This document shows, one piece after another, positions 1 through 5,931 of a stretch of DNA of 6,444 bases. A model generated the notes under the pieces. That model was not told where the DNA came from and did no database searches. It saw only the letters and a list, made by a program, of their open reading frames with translations. Location of the stretch: contig JAUNUE010000108.1 in NCBI GenBank assembly GCA_030538335.1, positions 1 through 6,444 on the forward strand. Direction: 5' to 3'. The stretch comes from Allobrachymonas sp. (GTDB taxonomy: Bacteria > Pseudomonadota > Gammaproteobacteria > Burkholderiales > Burkholderiaceae_C). The first letter of the stretch is position 1, and each line of letters opens with the position of its first letter. The position numbers and the translations under genes are program-made.

Positions 1-449
1 TCCGAATAATTCACCACGCTGATTTTCTGGTTGTTGTATTCGCTGGCAAAAAAATCGGCTGTGGTTTGCAAACTGCGCAAGGTGCCCTGGCGGATGGCAT
101 TGCTCGGCACCAGCACAATGAATTTGGACAAGCCAAACTTCTGGCGCAGGCGGTGTATGGTTTCAATAAAGGTAAAGGTTTTGCCCGTGCCGGTTTCCAT
201 CAGCACATCAAGCTGCAACCCCGGTGTAGCCGTAAAAGGCACCTGCACCTCGCCTGCCACAATGCGGTTTTCGTCGCGCAGCCGCTCAATATTGGCGCGC
301 AAGGCAGAGGCGGCTTCATGCGGCGCATAAGTCGGGTTGGCGTGCGCATCGGCAGGCGCAATAAAGCGCACATCGGCAAATACCTGCTCTATGCTCTCCA
401 CCGCCCGCGCCTGGTAGGCCAGGCGGGTGTATTGGAATTGGGCTTGCAT
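1..449 (-). CDS. res: Type III restriction enzyme Res subunit, N-terminal part (cut by the window edge)
   Basis: This is the first 149 codons of the restriction subunit of a type III restriction-modification system; the rest lies beyond the left edge. Res proteins are superfamily 2 helicases with a C-terminal nuclease domain. They act in the cytoplasm in complex with Mod and cut unmethylated DNA after ATP-driven communication between two sites. Visible here are the Walker A motif METGTGKT at residues 84-91 and a motif Ia-like segment FIVLVPSNAIRQG at 110-122, both typical of type III Res. The start ATG (449-447) is preceded by GGGG, 9 bases upstream, which directly follows the TAA of mod, so the two genes are very probably co-transcribed and translationally linked. 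Family members are usually about 900-1000 residues, so most of the helicase and all of the nuclease domain cannot be judged. No stop or frameshift occurs in the visible part. Confidence 0.93.
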   Translation of the reverse strand, partial: MQAQFQYTRLAYQARAVESIEQVFADVRFIAPADAHANPTYAPHEAASALRANIERLRDENRIVAGEVQVPFTATPGLQLDVLMETGTGKTFTFIETIHRLRQKFGLSKFIVLVPSNAIRQGTLRSLQTTADFFASEYNNQKISVVNYS

Positions 450-463
450 AAGTCGGCTGCCCC

Positions 464-2374
464 TTAGCCACGCAAGCGCAGCTTGTCGGCTGACATATCC
501 AGCGTCTCCAGCAGGGTTTTCAGGCCCAGCAGGAAATTGTCGTCATTCACCCAGGGCGCAAACACCGATACCGCCTGCACCGGCTGCCCTTCAGCCCGTG
601 CTTGGCGAATCACCTCGCCCAAATCAGCAACAGGCATCCCCTGAAGCACAAACAACACATCTTCTGCGCGGTAGAGCACGCCCTCTTGCACGGTATGGAT
701 GGGGGCCGACAGCGGCAAACCTTCAGCCAGCAGCAGGTTGTAGAGCACGCGCGGCAGTTGCGCGGGTTGCGGTGCGGTGATGCGTTGTTGCAGCTCCAGC
801 AAATCGGCCTGGCTGGCCTCGGCCAGCGGTTTTTGCAAAATCAGGGCGTCGGGGTCAGTCTCCAGTGCAAACACACGAAAACCTGTATCCACCTCGGGCT
901 TGTCGGCGTTGATTTTGGCACCGGCCCGGCGGATGCGCTCGGCGGTGATCTCGAAAATGGTGGCCTCTGGCTTGCCCAGCGTTTGCGTGACAAAGCTGTG
1001 CGCTTCTTTCTGTTTTCTCGGTTCGATTTTGTCGGGGATTTGCACCAGAATGAACTGGCGTTGGCCACCATCTTCGGCATTCAGGCGCATTACGGCTTCG
1101 GCAGTGGTGCCGGAGCCAGCGAAGAAATCCATGACCAAGTCATCTTTACCGCAACCCAAATGCAAAACTCGCTTCAAAAGTCGAATAGGTTTGGGAGTTG
1201 AGAAAATCTTCGAATCAAGTAACTCAGAGGTTTCTTTTTGTGCTTCATCGTTATGACCACAATCATCAAATATCCACCATGTTGAAGGAACAATACCTTG
1301 CTGAACTTCACTCAAATAACGTTTTAACCGTGGTCGTTTATAACTATAGTTGTTTCCCCAGTGCAATCGCCCTTCACTCTCCATTTCCAAATGCTTTTCA
1401 TAGGAATATCTCCATACGGCATGCTCCTCTGGCCAAATATCCTCGCCAGTTTTGGGGTGCTTAATCGCATACCAGAGTGTTGGTCTTTCAGTCTTTGACT
1501 TACTACTGACATACTCGCCTGAAGTCCAATCTCCCCTCGGATCATTGTCTGGATTAGTGTAGCGAGCATTCTGCAATTCGGTTCTAGGGAGTAAATTACG
1601 CTCAAAAAAATCCGTCTTTTTATAGACCAAAATATGATCGTGCATAACCCCGATTCCTGGGTCATCGTTTGATACAGAGTATTTTTTCTGCCACAGCGCA
1701 TTCGCAACAAAATTCTCCTGCCCAAACACCTCATCGCACAACAATTTCAACTGCGCCTGCTCATTATCATCAATCGAGATAAATATCACGCCATCGTCGC
1801 GCAACAAATCACGCGCCAATAACAGGCGCGGGTACATAAAGCTCAACCAGCCGGAATGGGTGCGCGCGCCGTAAATGTTCTTGATATATTCTGCCTCTTC
1901 GGCCTTGTAGCCCAGTATTTTCAAGACTTCGCTTTGGCGGGCGCTGAAGTCGTCGCGGTAGATAAAGGCGTCGCTTTGGGTGTTGTAGGGCGGGTCAATG
2001 TAAACAAGCTTGACTTTGCCAAAATAGCTTTGGCGCAGCAGCCGCAGGGCATCGAGGTTGTCACCCTTGATGAGCAGGTTGCCGGTACTGTCCCAGTTTT
2101 TGCTTTCATCCGGCAGGGGTTGCACGATTTTTTCGGGGGGCACAAAGGCGCTGTGGTAAGCCTCGCGCTTGCCGGCCCAGCGCAGCTCGTAGCCATCTTC
2201 TTCCACCAGGGCGGCCGCCGGGTCAAAAGCCAGTTGCAGTTTGTGCGCATTGATGCGCAGCTTGCCATCGGCCCCGGTTTCGAGCGCATCAGGAAAGTGC
2301 TGGCGCAACAACTCCAGCTTGCCCGCAGCGATGCTGGGCTGGTCAAACATGGGGCGGGGAGCAGAAGCTGTCAT
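464..2374 (-). CDS. mod: Type III restriction-modification DNA adenine methyltransferase (Mod)
   Basis: A 636-residue site-specific N6-adenine methyltransferase. It provides DNA recognition for the type III complex and methylates one strand of the target using S-adenosylmethionine. The catalytic motif IV is DPPY at residues 127-130 (within VYIDPPYNT), and the SAM-binding motif I is FAGSGTT at 418-424. DPPY coming before FxGxG, with the target recognition domain between them (about 220-410), is the beta-class order typical of type III Mod proteins. The segment YTNPDNDPRG (272-281) and the later PRLKRYLSEV and STWW stretches are familiar from that family. Length is normal for the family and the frame is intact. 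The ATG at 2374 has no clear Shine-Dalgarno sequence; ATG at 2350 (residue 9) is an alternative without one either, and an in-frame stop at 2422-2420 limits extension. The gene is first in an operon with res. The recognition sequence cannot be read from the protein. No simple-sequence repeat suggestive of phase variation was found. Confidence 0.96.
   Translation of the reverse strand: MTASAPRPMFDQPSIAAGKLELLRQHFPDALETGADGKLRINAHKLQLAFDPAAALVEEDGYELRWAGKREAYHSAFVPPEKIVQPLPDESKNWDSTGNLLIKGDNLDALRLLRQSYFGKVKLVYIDPPYNTQSDAFIYRDDFSARQSEVLKILGYKAEEAEYIKNIYGARTHSGWLSFMYPRLLLARDLLRDDGVIFISIDDNEQAQLKLLCDEVFGQENFVANALWQKKYSVSNDDPGIGVMHDHILVYKKTDFFERNLLPRTELQNARYTNPDNDPRGDWTSGEYVSSKSKTERPTLWYAIKHPKTGEDIWPEEHAVWRYSYEKHLEMESEGRLHWGNNYSYKRPRLKRYLSEVQQGIVPSTWWIFDDCGHNDEAQKETSELLDSKIFSTPKPIRLLKRVLHLGCGKDDLVMDFFAGSGTTAEAVMRLNAEDGGQRQFILVQIPDKIEPRKQKEAHSFVTQTLGKPEATIFEITAERIRRAGAKINADKPEVDTGFRVFALETDPDALILQKPLAEASQADLLELQQRITAPQPAQLPRVLYNLLLAEGLPLSAPIHTVQEGVLYRAEDVLFVLQGMPVADLGEVIRQARAEGQPVQAVSVFAPWVNDDNFLLGLKTLLETLDMSADKLRLRG
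1147..1717 (-). other. Target recognition domain segment of mod with atypical base composition
   Basis: This stretch encodes about residues 220-410 of Mod, the region between the two catalytic motifs that reads the DNA target. Hand counts of four 60-base lines inside it (1201, 1321, 1561, 1621) give 97 of 240 G+C, about 40%. Lines in the flanking parts of the same gene give 35/60 (2041) and 38/60 (901). The change is abrupt at both ends, near 1140 and near 1740-1760, and the reading frame is kept. Exchange of target recognition domains between mod alleles is known for type III systems, so an imported module is the likely explanation. Exact borders are approximate. Confidence 0.6.
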
Positions 2375-2633
2375 GGCGGGCGGAGGGGCAAAAATTTGGG
2401 CAAGGGTGATTATGGGGGCTTATGCACTGGTTTTCGGTGCATGTTTTTACGATTTGGGCCTGTTGATCAGGCTGGATCAGTAGTTGCATCTTCAGCCAAG
2501 AAACGGTTCACAGATCAAAAATGGCTTGAAATTGCCGTATTTTCTGGACATGTGAAAATGGTGAGTGCGGCAAAAGTTGGCGCGGCTGGCTGCTTGCTTC
2601 TGCTGTTTCTGGATACGCCCAAGTTGCCCACAA

Positions 2634-2662
2634 CCTTACCCAGGAAAAGCAACAAGGTAAGG
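2634..2662. repeat. Perfect 7-base inverted repeat CCTTACC / GGTAAGG
   Basis: CCTTACC at 2634-2640 and GGTAAGG at 2656-2662 are exact reverse complements with 15 bases between them. A second small palindrome, GTTG-CCCA-CAAC (2623-2634), abuts the left arm. The pair lies about 260 bases upstream of mod. It could be a protein-binding site, the foot of an RNA hairpin or chance; nothing in the sequence decides between these. Confidence 0.4.
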
Positions 2663-2807
2663 AAAACAGGGTAAAGCACGCACAGGGCCAGAACCAAGGG
2701 GCAGCCCTGCTATTGAGAGCCGTGGGTTCATGTGGTTGGCCCCGACAGGCATTTTGAGCAAGAAAAGCCTTTGCTTTGCCGGGATGGTTGCAATGCAGCG
2801 GGTTGGT

Positions 2808-2827
2808 GGTGAGGCATGAGCCCCACC
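2808..2827 (-). terminator. Stable hairpin just after the GIY-YIG gene, possible transcript end
   Basis: Read on the minus strand, GGTGGGGC and GCCTCACC form an 8-pair stem (one G-U pair) closed by a four-base loop TCAT. It begins 12 bases after the stop codon of the GIY-YIG gene, the position expected of a terminator for the yebC operon. No run of U follows, so it does not fit a classical Rho-independent terminator; it may instead protect the 3' end or work with Rho. Confidence 0.4.
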
Positions 2828-2839
2828 CGGCATGCTGGT

Positions 2840-3496
2840 TCAGGCGTCGCTTTCCTGCCCCGCGTAAAAAGCCTCGTAAATCTCTTTGAGCGTCTGCCCG
2901 TTGTAAGTCCAGTAAGGCGAAGGCTGCAAGGGGTAGTCTTCAGGCAGTTGCCTGACCTTGCGTGTGGCCGCCGTGAGTGAGCACTCCTTGCCATCAAACA
3001 GCACCGTGCGGGTGGATTGCACAGTAGCCTGCGCGCTGCCGTCTTCATAAACCAGAACAGAGCCAATGGGAACCCCGATCTGCACATAGTCCATGCGCGG
3101 GCGGCGGGCCTGTTTGAGGTGTTCTGCCGCCTGCAGGTCAGCCTGCGTGGCTTCTGCCTCGATGGTGCGCTCCACTTGTGCAGTCACGTCATCTACCACT
3201 TCGGTATGCAGCAGCTTGAGGATGGAGATAACGCGCTCTGGCTCAATCCGGAAAAATTCGCGTGTGGGGTTGATGCGCATTTGCCCAAAAGCGTGGTGCA
3301 AGGCTTTTTCAACCTTCATGGCATCGAGTACACGGCAGGCAAAAACACAGTCAAATGGCACGGGCACGCCGCTGCTGAAGAGCTGTTTCATGCGCACATC
3401 CACCTCTTCTTGCGTGGTGGAGCCAATCTTGACCAGCCCCGGCATGGCCGGGTTGGTAAGCACATAAACGATCTGCAGCGCGGCGGAGTTTTGCAT
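2840..3496 (-). CDS. GIY-YIG nuclease-fold protein with C-terminal DUF4357/RAMA-like domain
   Basis: A 218-residue soluble protein. Residues about 9-95 resemble the T5orf172/MUG113 branch of the GIY-YIG family. The two signature strands appear as YVL (11-13) and KIG (23-25), followed by a candidate catalytic arginine R35 (in VRMKQL), a glutamate E63 (in VEKALHHAF) and REFFRI (79-84). A charged, probably helical linker (about 100-133) leads to a C-terminal domain (about 134-210). There the pattern GSVLVY, TVLFDGKECSLTAAT and YWTYNGQTL looks like DUF4357 or the related RAMA domain, found next to nucleases and adenine methylases in restriction-type systems. The start ATG overlaps the yebC stop by one base, so the gene is the second of an operon. 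Its substrate is unknown. It could be a DNA endonuclease, or a degenerate member used for binding. Family assignment is firm for the N-terminus and moderate for the C-terminus. Confidence 0.85.
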   Translation of the reverse strand: MQNSAALQIVYVLTNPAMPGLVKIGSTTQEEVDVRMKQLFSSGVPVPFDCVFACRVLDAMKVEKALHHAFGQMRINPTREFFRIEPERVISILKLLHTEVVDDVTAQVERTIEAEATQADLQAAEHLKQARRPRMDYVQIGVPIGSVLVYEDGSAQATVQSTRTVLFDGKECSLTAATRKVRQLPEDYPLQPSPYWTYNGQTLKEIYEAFYAGQESDA

Positions 3497-3505
3497 TAGC
3501 CCTCC
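3494..3505 (-). promoter_or_regulatory. Coupled stop/start TAATG with internal Shine-Dalgarno
   Basis: The TAA of yebC (3498-3496) and the ATG of the GIY-YIG gene (3496-3494) share one base. A GGAGGG ribosome-binding site (3505-3500) lies within the last codons of yebC, only three bases from the ATG, which is rather close. The layout fits reinitiation by ribosomes finishing yebC and fixes the start of the downstream gene. Confidence 0.8.
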
Positions 3506-4227
3506 AGATCCAGCTCGGCGTTGTGGTACACCGCCTGCACATCGTCCTGGTCTTCGAGTGCATCGAGCAGCTTTTGCATTTTTTCAGCGTCTTCACCTGC
3601 CAGCGCAATCGGGGTTTCGGCGCGCATGGTGACTTCGGCCATTTCGGCCACGAGGCCTGCCTTTTCAAGCGCCTCTTTCACCGCTTCAAAATCGCCGGGC
3701 GGGGTGATGACCTCGATGGTGCCCTCTTCGTCGGTGATGATGTCTTCGGCGCCTGCTTCGAGCGCCACTTCCATCACTTTTTCTTCGCTGGTGCCGGGTG
3801 CAAACAGCAGTTGCCCACAGTGCTTGAACTGAAACGCCACCGAACCACTGGTGCCCAGGTTGCCGCCGTTTTTGCTCAAGATATGGCGCACTTCGGCCAC
3901 GGTGCGCACATGGTTGTCGGTCATGGTGTCCACAATGATCGCCGCGCCGCCCAGGCCATAGCCCTCGTAGCGGATTTCTTCGTAGTTCACGCCTTCGAGG
4001 TTGCCGCTGGCCTTGTCGATGTTGTACTTGATGCGGTCAGCCGGCATATTGGCGGCCTTGGCCTTGTCCACCGCCAGGCGCAGGCGCGGGTTGGCCGCCG
4101 GGTCAGGCCCGCCCTGGCGTGCGGCCACGGTAATCTCACGGATGATGCGCGTCCAGATCTTGCCGCGCTTTTCGTCTTGCCGACCTTTGCGGTGCTGGAT
4201 ATTGGCCCATTTGCTATGGCCTGCCAT
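3496..4227 (-). CDS. yebC: YebC/PmpR (TACO1) family protein
   Basis: A complete 243-residue member of the widely conserved YebC family, long annotated as a transcriptional regulator. Family members, including mitochondrial TACO1, are also linked to translation, helping ribosomes through difficult stretches such as proline runs. Family hallmarks are the N-terminus MAGHSKWANI (1-10), the helix KIWTRIIREI (23-32), GGPDPAANPRLR (39-50), NMPADRI (60-66), the stretch YEGYGLGGAAIIVD (87-100) and the terminal DDVQAVYHNAEL (228-239). Length is typical. An upstream in-frame start at 4287 would add 20 residues that do not match the family. The chosen ATG at 4227 has an excellent ribosome-binding site, AAGGAGG, six bases away. 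The gene is first in a pair with the GIY-YIG gene and is transcribed away from the HerA-like gene. The usual neighbours ruvC/ruvA/ruvB of many YebC genes are not seen here. Confidence 0.97.
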   Translation of the reverse strand: MAGHSKWANIQHRKGRQDEKRGKIWTRIIREITVAARQGGPDPAANPRLRLAVDKAKAANMPADRIKYNIDKASGNLEGVNYEEIRYEGYGLGGAAIIVDTMTDNHVRTVAEVRHILSKNGGNLGTSGSVAFQFKHCGQLLFAPGTSEEKVMEVALEAGAEDIITDEEGTIEVITPPGDFEAVKEALEKAGLVAEMAEVTMRAETPIALAGEDAEKMQKLLDALEDQDDVQAVYHNAELDLEG

Positions 4228-4233
4228 AACAAT

Positions 4234-4240
4234 CCTCCTT
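4234..4240 (-). promoter_or_regulatory. Strong ribosome-binding site of yebC
   Basis: AAGGAGG on the minus strand, six bases before the ATG at 4227. It is the near-perfect complement of the 16S rRNA tail and decides the start of yebC against the longer reading from 4287. Confidence 0.85.
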
Positions 4241-4375
4241 TGCTTTCGCTTTATAGTAGTTGGTGCGACCACAGCCCGGATTGCCACCCAACGGCAAGGG
4301 GCGGGCGAACACTGTCAAAAGAACCATTCATTTTACCCACCAGCCTGCCAGCAGGGGCTGCAATCACCCAGATTT

Positions 4376-4382
4376 GAGGGAG
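4376..4382 (+). promoter_or_regulatory. Ribosome-binding site of the HerA-like gene
   Basis: GAGGGAG lies eight bases before a GTG codon at 4391. This supports the GTG as the real start rather than any upstream start in the long open frame that reaches back antisense into yebC. Confidence 0.7.
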
Positions 4383-4390
4383 TTTTCACC

Positions 4391-5905
4391 GTGAGCGAAC
4401 CGTTGTTGATTGCCAAAAACGCGACTACCACTACAGCCCTGCTGCCGGGCCTGGCCAACCGCCACGGCCTGATCACCGGCGCCACAGGCACGGGCAAGAC
4501 CGTGACGCTGCAAAAAATGGCCGAGTCGTTCTCGGCCATCGGCGTGCCTGTGTTCATGGCCGACGTGAAAGGCGACCTGGCCGGCATCAGCCAACAGGGC
4601 AGCATCGGCGACAAAATGGCCAAGGTGCTCAAGGAGCGCGGCATCGACCTGCCTACGCCCGTAGCCTGCCCCACCACCTTGTGGGATGTATTTGGTGAAC
4701 AGGGCCACCCGGTGCGCGCCACCATCAGCGACATGGGCCCACTGCTGCTGGGCCGCATGCTCGACCTGAACGATACGCAGGCGGGCGTGCTCAACATCGT
4801 GTTCCGCATTGCCGACGACAACGGCCTGCTGCTGCTGGATTTGAAGGATTTGCGCAGCCTGTTGCAATACGTGGGCGACAACAGCAAACAGTTCACCACC
4901 GAATACGGCAACATCAGCGCCGCCAGCGTGGGCGCCATCCAACGCGGCCTGCTGCAGATCGAGTCGCAAGGTGCCGACAAGTTTTTTGGCGAGCCCATGC
5001 TCGACATCAGCGACCTGATGCAGACGGTTGCGGGCAAAGGCGTCATCAACATCCTCGCAGCCGACAAGCTGCTGACCTCGCCGCGTCTGTACGCCACCTT
5101 TCTGCTGTGGATGCTGTCGGAACTGTTCGAGATGCTGCCCGAAGTGGGCGACCCCGAAAAGCCCAAGCTGGTGTTCTTCTTCGACGAGGCGCACCTGCTG
5201 TTCAACGATGCGCCCAAGGTGCTGCTGGAGCGCATCGAACTGGTGGTGCGGCTGGTGCGAAGCAAAGGCGTGGGCGTTTATTTCGTCACACAAAACCCCA
5301 TCGACATTCCCGACTCGGTGCTGGCGCAACTCGGCAACCGCGTGCAGCATGCCCTGCGCGCCTACACCCCGCGCGACCAGAAGGCCGTGCGTGCCACAGC
5401 CGAGACCATGCGCCCCAACCCCGAGATCGACATCGAACGCGCCATTACCGAGCTGGCCACGGGCGAGGCGCTGGTGAGCCTGCTCGACGAAAAAGGCCGC
5501 CCCGGCATCACACAGCGCGTGTATGTGGTGCCGCCCGGCAGCCAGATTGGCCCCATTACGCCTGAGCAACGTGCCGACCTCATCAAGAACTCGCTGGTAG
5601 CGGACACCTACGACCAGGCGGTTGACCGCGAATCGGCCTACGAAAAACTGCAACAACGCACCGAAAACGCCGCGCCGCTGGGCAAAGAAAACGCAGCCAC
5701 GGGCAATGCGCAGGCACAAGACGGCGGCATGCTGGGCGACCTGATGACGATGGGCAAAGAGGCACTGTTTGGCCGCACCGGGCCGCGCGGCGGCCAGTAC
5801 GATGGCTTGGTGCAGAACGTCATCAAAGGCGAGGCACGCCGCCTGGGCCGCGAACTGGTGCGCGGCGCACTGGGCAGCTTGCTGGGCGGTGGGCGCAGGC
5901 GGTGA
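4391..5905 (+). CDS. HerA-like helicase/ATPase, DUF853 (YjgR) family
   Basis: A complete 504-residue cytoplasmic P-loop ATPase of the HerA/FtsK superfamily, close in length and layout to E. coli YjgR. Its cellular role is not established; HerA relatives translocate DNA as hexamers. The Walker A motif GATGTGKT is at residues 30-37 and Walker B, FFFDEAHLLF, at 262-271. The sensor segment YFVTQNP is at 297-303, followed by a conserved stretch with NRVQHALRAYTPRD. The start GTG gives the N-terminus MSEPLLIAKN, expected for the family, and has a ribosome-binding site. The last 60 or so residues are glycine- and arginine-rich, include GMLGDLM and EALFGRTGPRGG and end in a GGGRRR tail. No NurA nuclease gene, the partner of archaeal HerA, is adjacent. 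The gene reads divergently from yebC, and the Vat-like gene follows 26 bases after its stop, so the two may share a transcript. GC is high (40/60 in the line at 4621), as expected of a core gene. Confidence 0.93.
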   Translation: MSEPLLIAKNATTTTALLPGLANRHGLITGATGTGKTVTLQKMAESFSAIGVPVFMADVKGDLAGISQQGSIGDKMAKVLKERGIDLPTPVACPTTLWDVFGEQGHPVRATISDMGPLLLGRMLDLNDTQAGVLNIVFRIADDNGLLLLDLKDLRSLLQYVGDNSKQFTTEYGNISAASVGAIQRGLLQIESQGADKFFGEPMLDISDLMQTVAGKGVINILAADKLLTSPRLYATFLLWMLSELFEMLPEVGDPEKPKLVFFFDEAHLLFNDAPKVLLERIELVVRLVRSKGVGVYFVTQNPIDIPDSVLAQLGNRVQHALRAYTPRDQKAVRATAETMRPNPEIDIERAITELATGEALVSLLDEKGRPGITQRVYVVPPGSQIGPITPEQRADLIKNSLVADTYDQAVDRESAYEKLQQRTENAAPLGKENAATGNAQAQDGGMLGDLMTMGKEALFGRTGPRGGQYDGLVQNVIKGEARRLGRELVRGALGSLLGGGRRR

Positions 5906-5931
5906 ACACCTGAAACTTCAAAACCAGTACC

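Larger units (their letters stand above)
2375..2839. other. Intergenic region between the GIY-YIG gene and mod, no convincing gene
   Basis: About 465 bases separate the end of the yebC operon from mod. GC is lower than in the neighbouring genes over part of it (26/60 in each of the lines at 2461 and 2521, 29/60 at 2401). I find no tRNA, transposase remnant or convincing coding frame. It contains an inverted repeat GCCTG-5-CAGGC (2458-2472) beside a short direct repeat GATCAG (2465-2470 and 2475-2480), a larger inverted repeat at 2634-2662, a weak AAAGC/GCTTT hairpin (2764-2777), and a hairpin right after the GIY-YIG gene. The mod promoter must lie here. A possible -10 on the minus strand is CATAAT (2414-2409), 35 bases from the mod ATG, but no good -35 accompanies it. 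Confidence 0.6.
4228..4390. promoter_or_regulatory. Divergent promoter region between yebC and the HerA-like gene
   Basis: This 163-base gap must hold the start signals of both divergent genes. Toward yebC there is a TATAAA -10 candidate (4255-4250), which would give a leader of roughly 16 bases, but no good -35 at the right distance. A perfect TTGACA hexamer on the same strand (4318-4313) is about 57 bases from that -10 and has no -10 of its own, so the two do not form one promoter. A short inverted repeat, TTGCC-7-GGCAA (4281-4297), lies between them and could be an operator. No clear sigma-70 promoter is visible toward the HerA-like gene. Confidence 0.45.

Noticed and set aside
464..2374. 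Possible phase-variable mod gene
   Set aside because: Many type III mod genes switch through simple tandem repeats. I looked for such repeats within and before mod and found none.
1856..2674. 272-codon open frame on the plus strand over the start of mod
   Set aside because: Most of it is antisense to the conserved N-terminal half of Mod with no recognisable family; the part beyond mod is short and low in coding signal.
2515..2697. 60-codon minus-strand frame with a hydrophobic beginning, in the gap upstream of mod
   Set aside because: It starts with TTG, lacks a Shine-Dalgarno sequence, and its hydrophobic segment is followed by a low-complexity tail with no known family. A small membrane protein cannot be excluded but is not supported.
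4228..4287. Upstream extension of yebC by 20 codons
   Set aside because: The family N-terminus MAGHSKW and the very strong ribosome-binding site at 4240-4234 both point to the start at 4227.
4001..4390. N-terminal extension of the HerA-like frame by 130 codons
   Set aside because: Much of this stretch is antisense to yebC. The family N-terminus and a ribosome-binding site fit the GTG at 4391.
4364..5719. 451-codon open frame on the minus strand opposite the HerA-like gene
   Set aside because: It is the mirror of a GC-rich, strongly coding plus-strand gene with clear Walker motifs. Its translation is rich in His, Gln and Ala without a recognisable domain and has no ribosome-binding site that I can see. 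It is a shadow frame.
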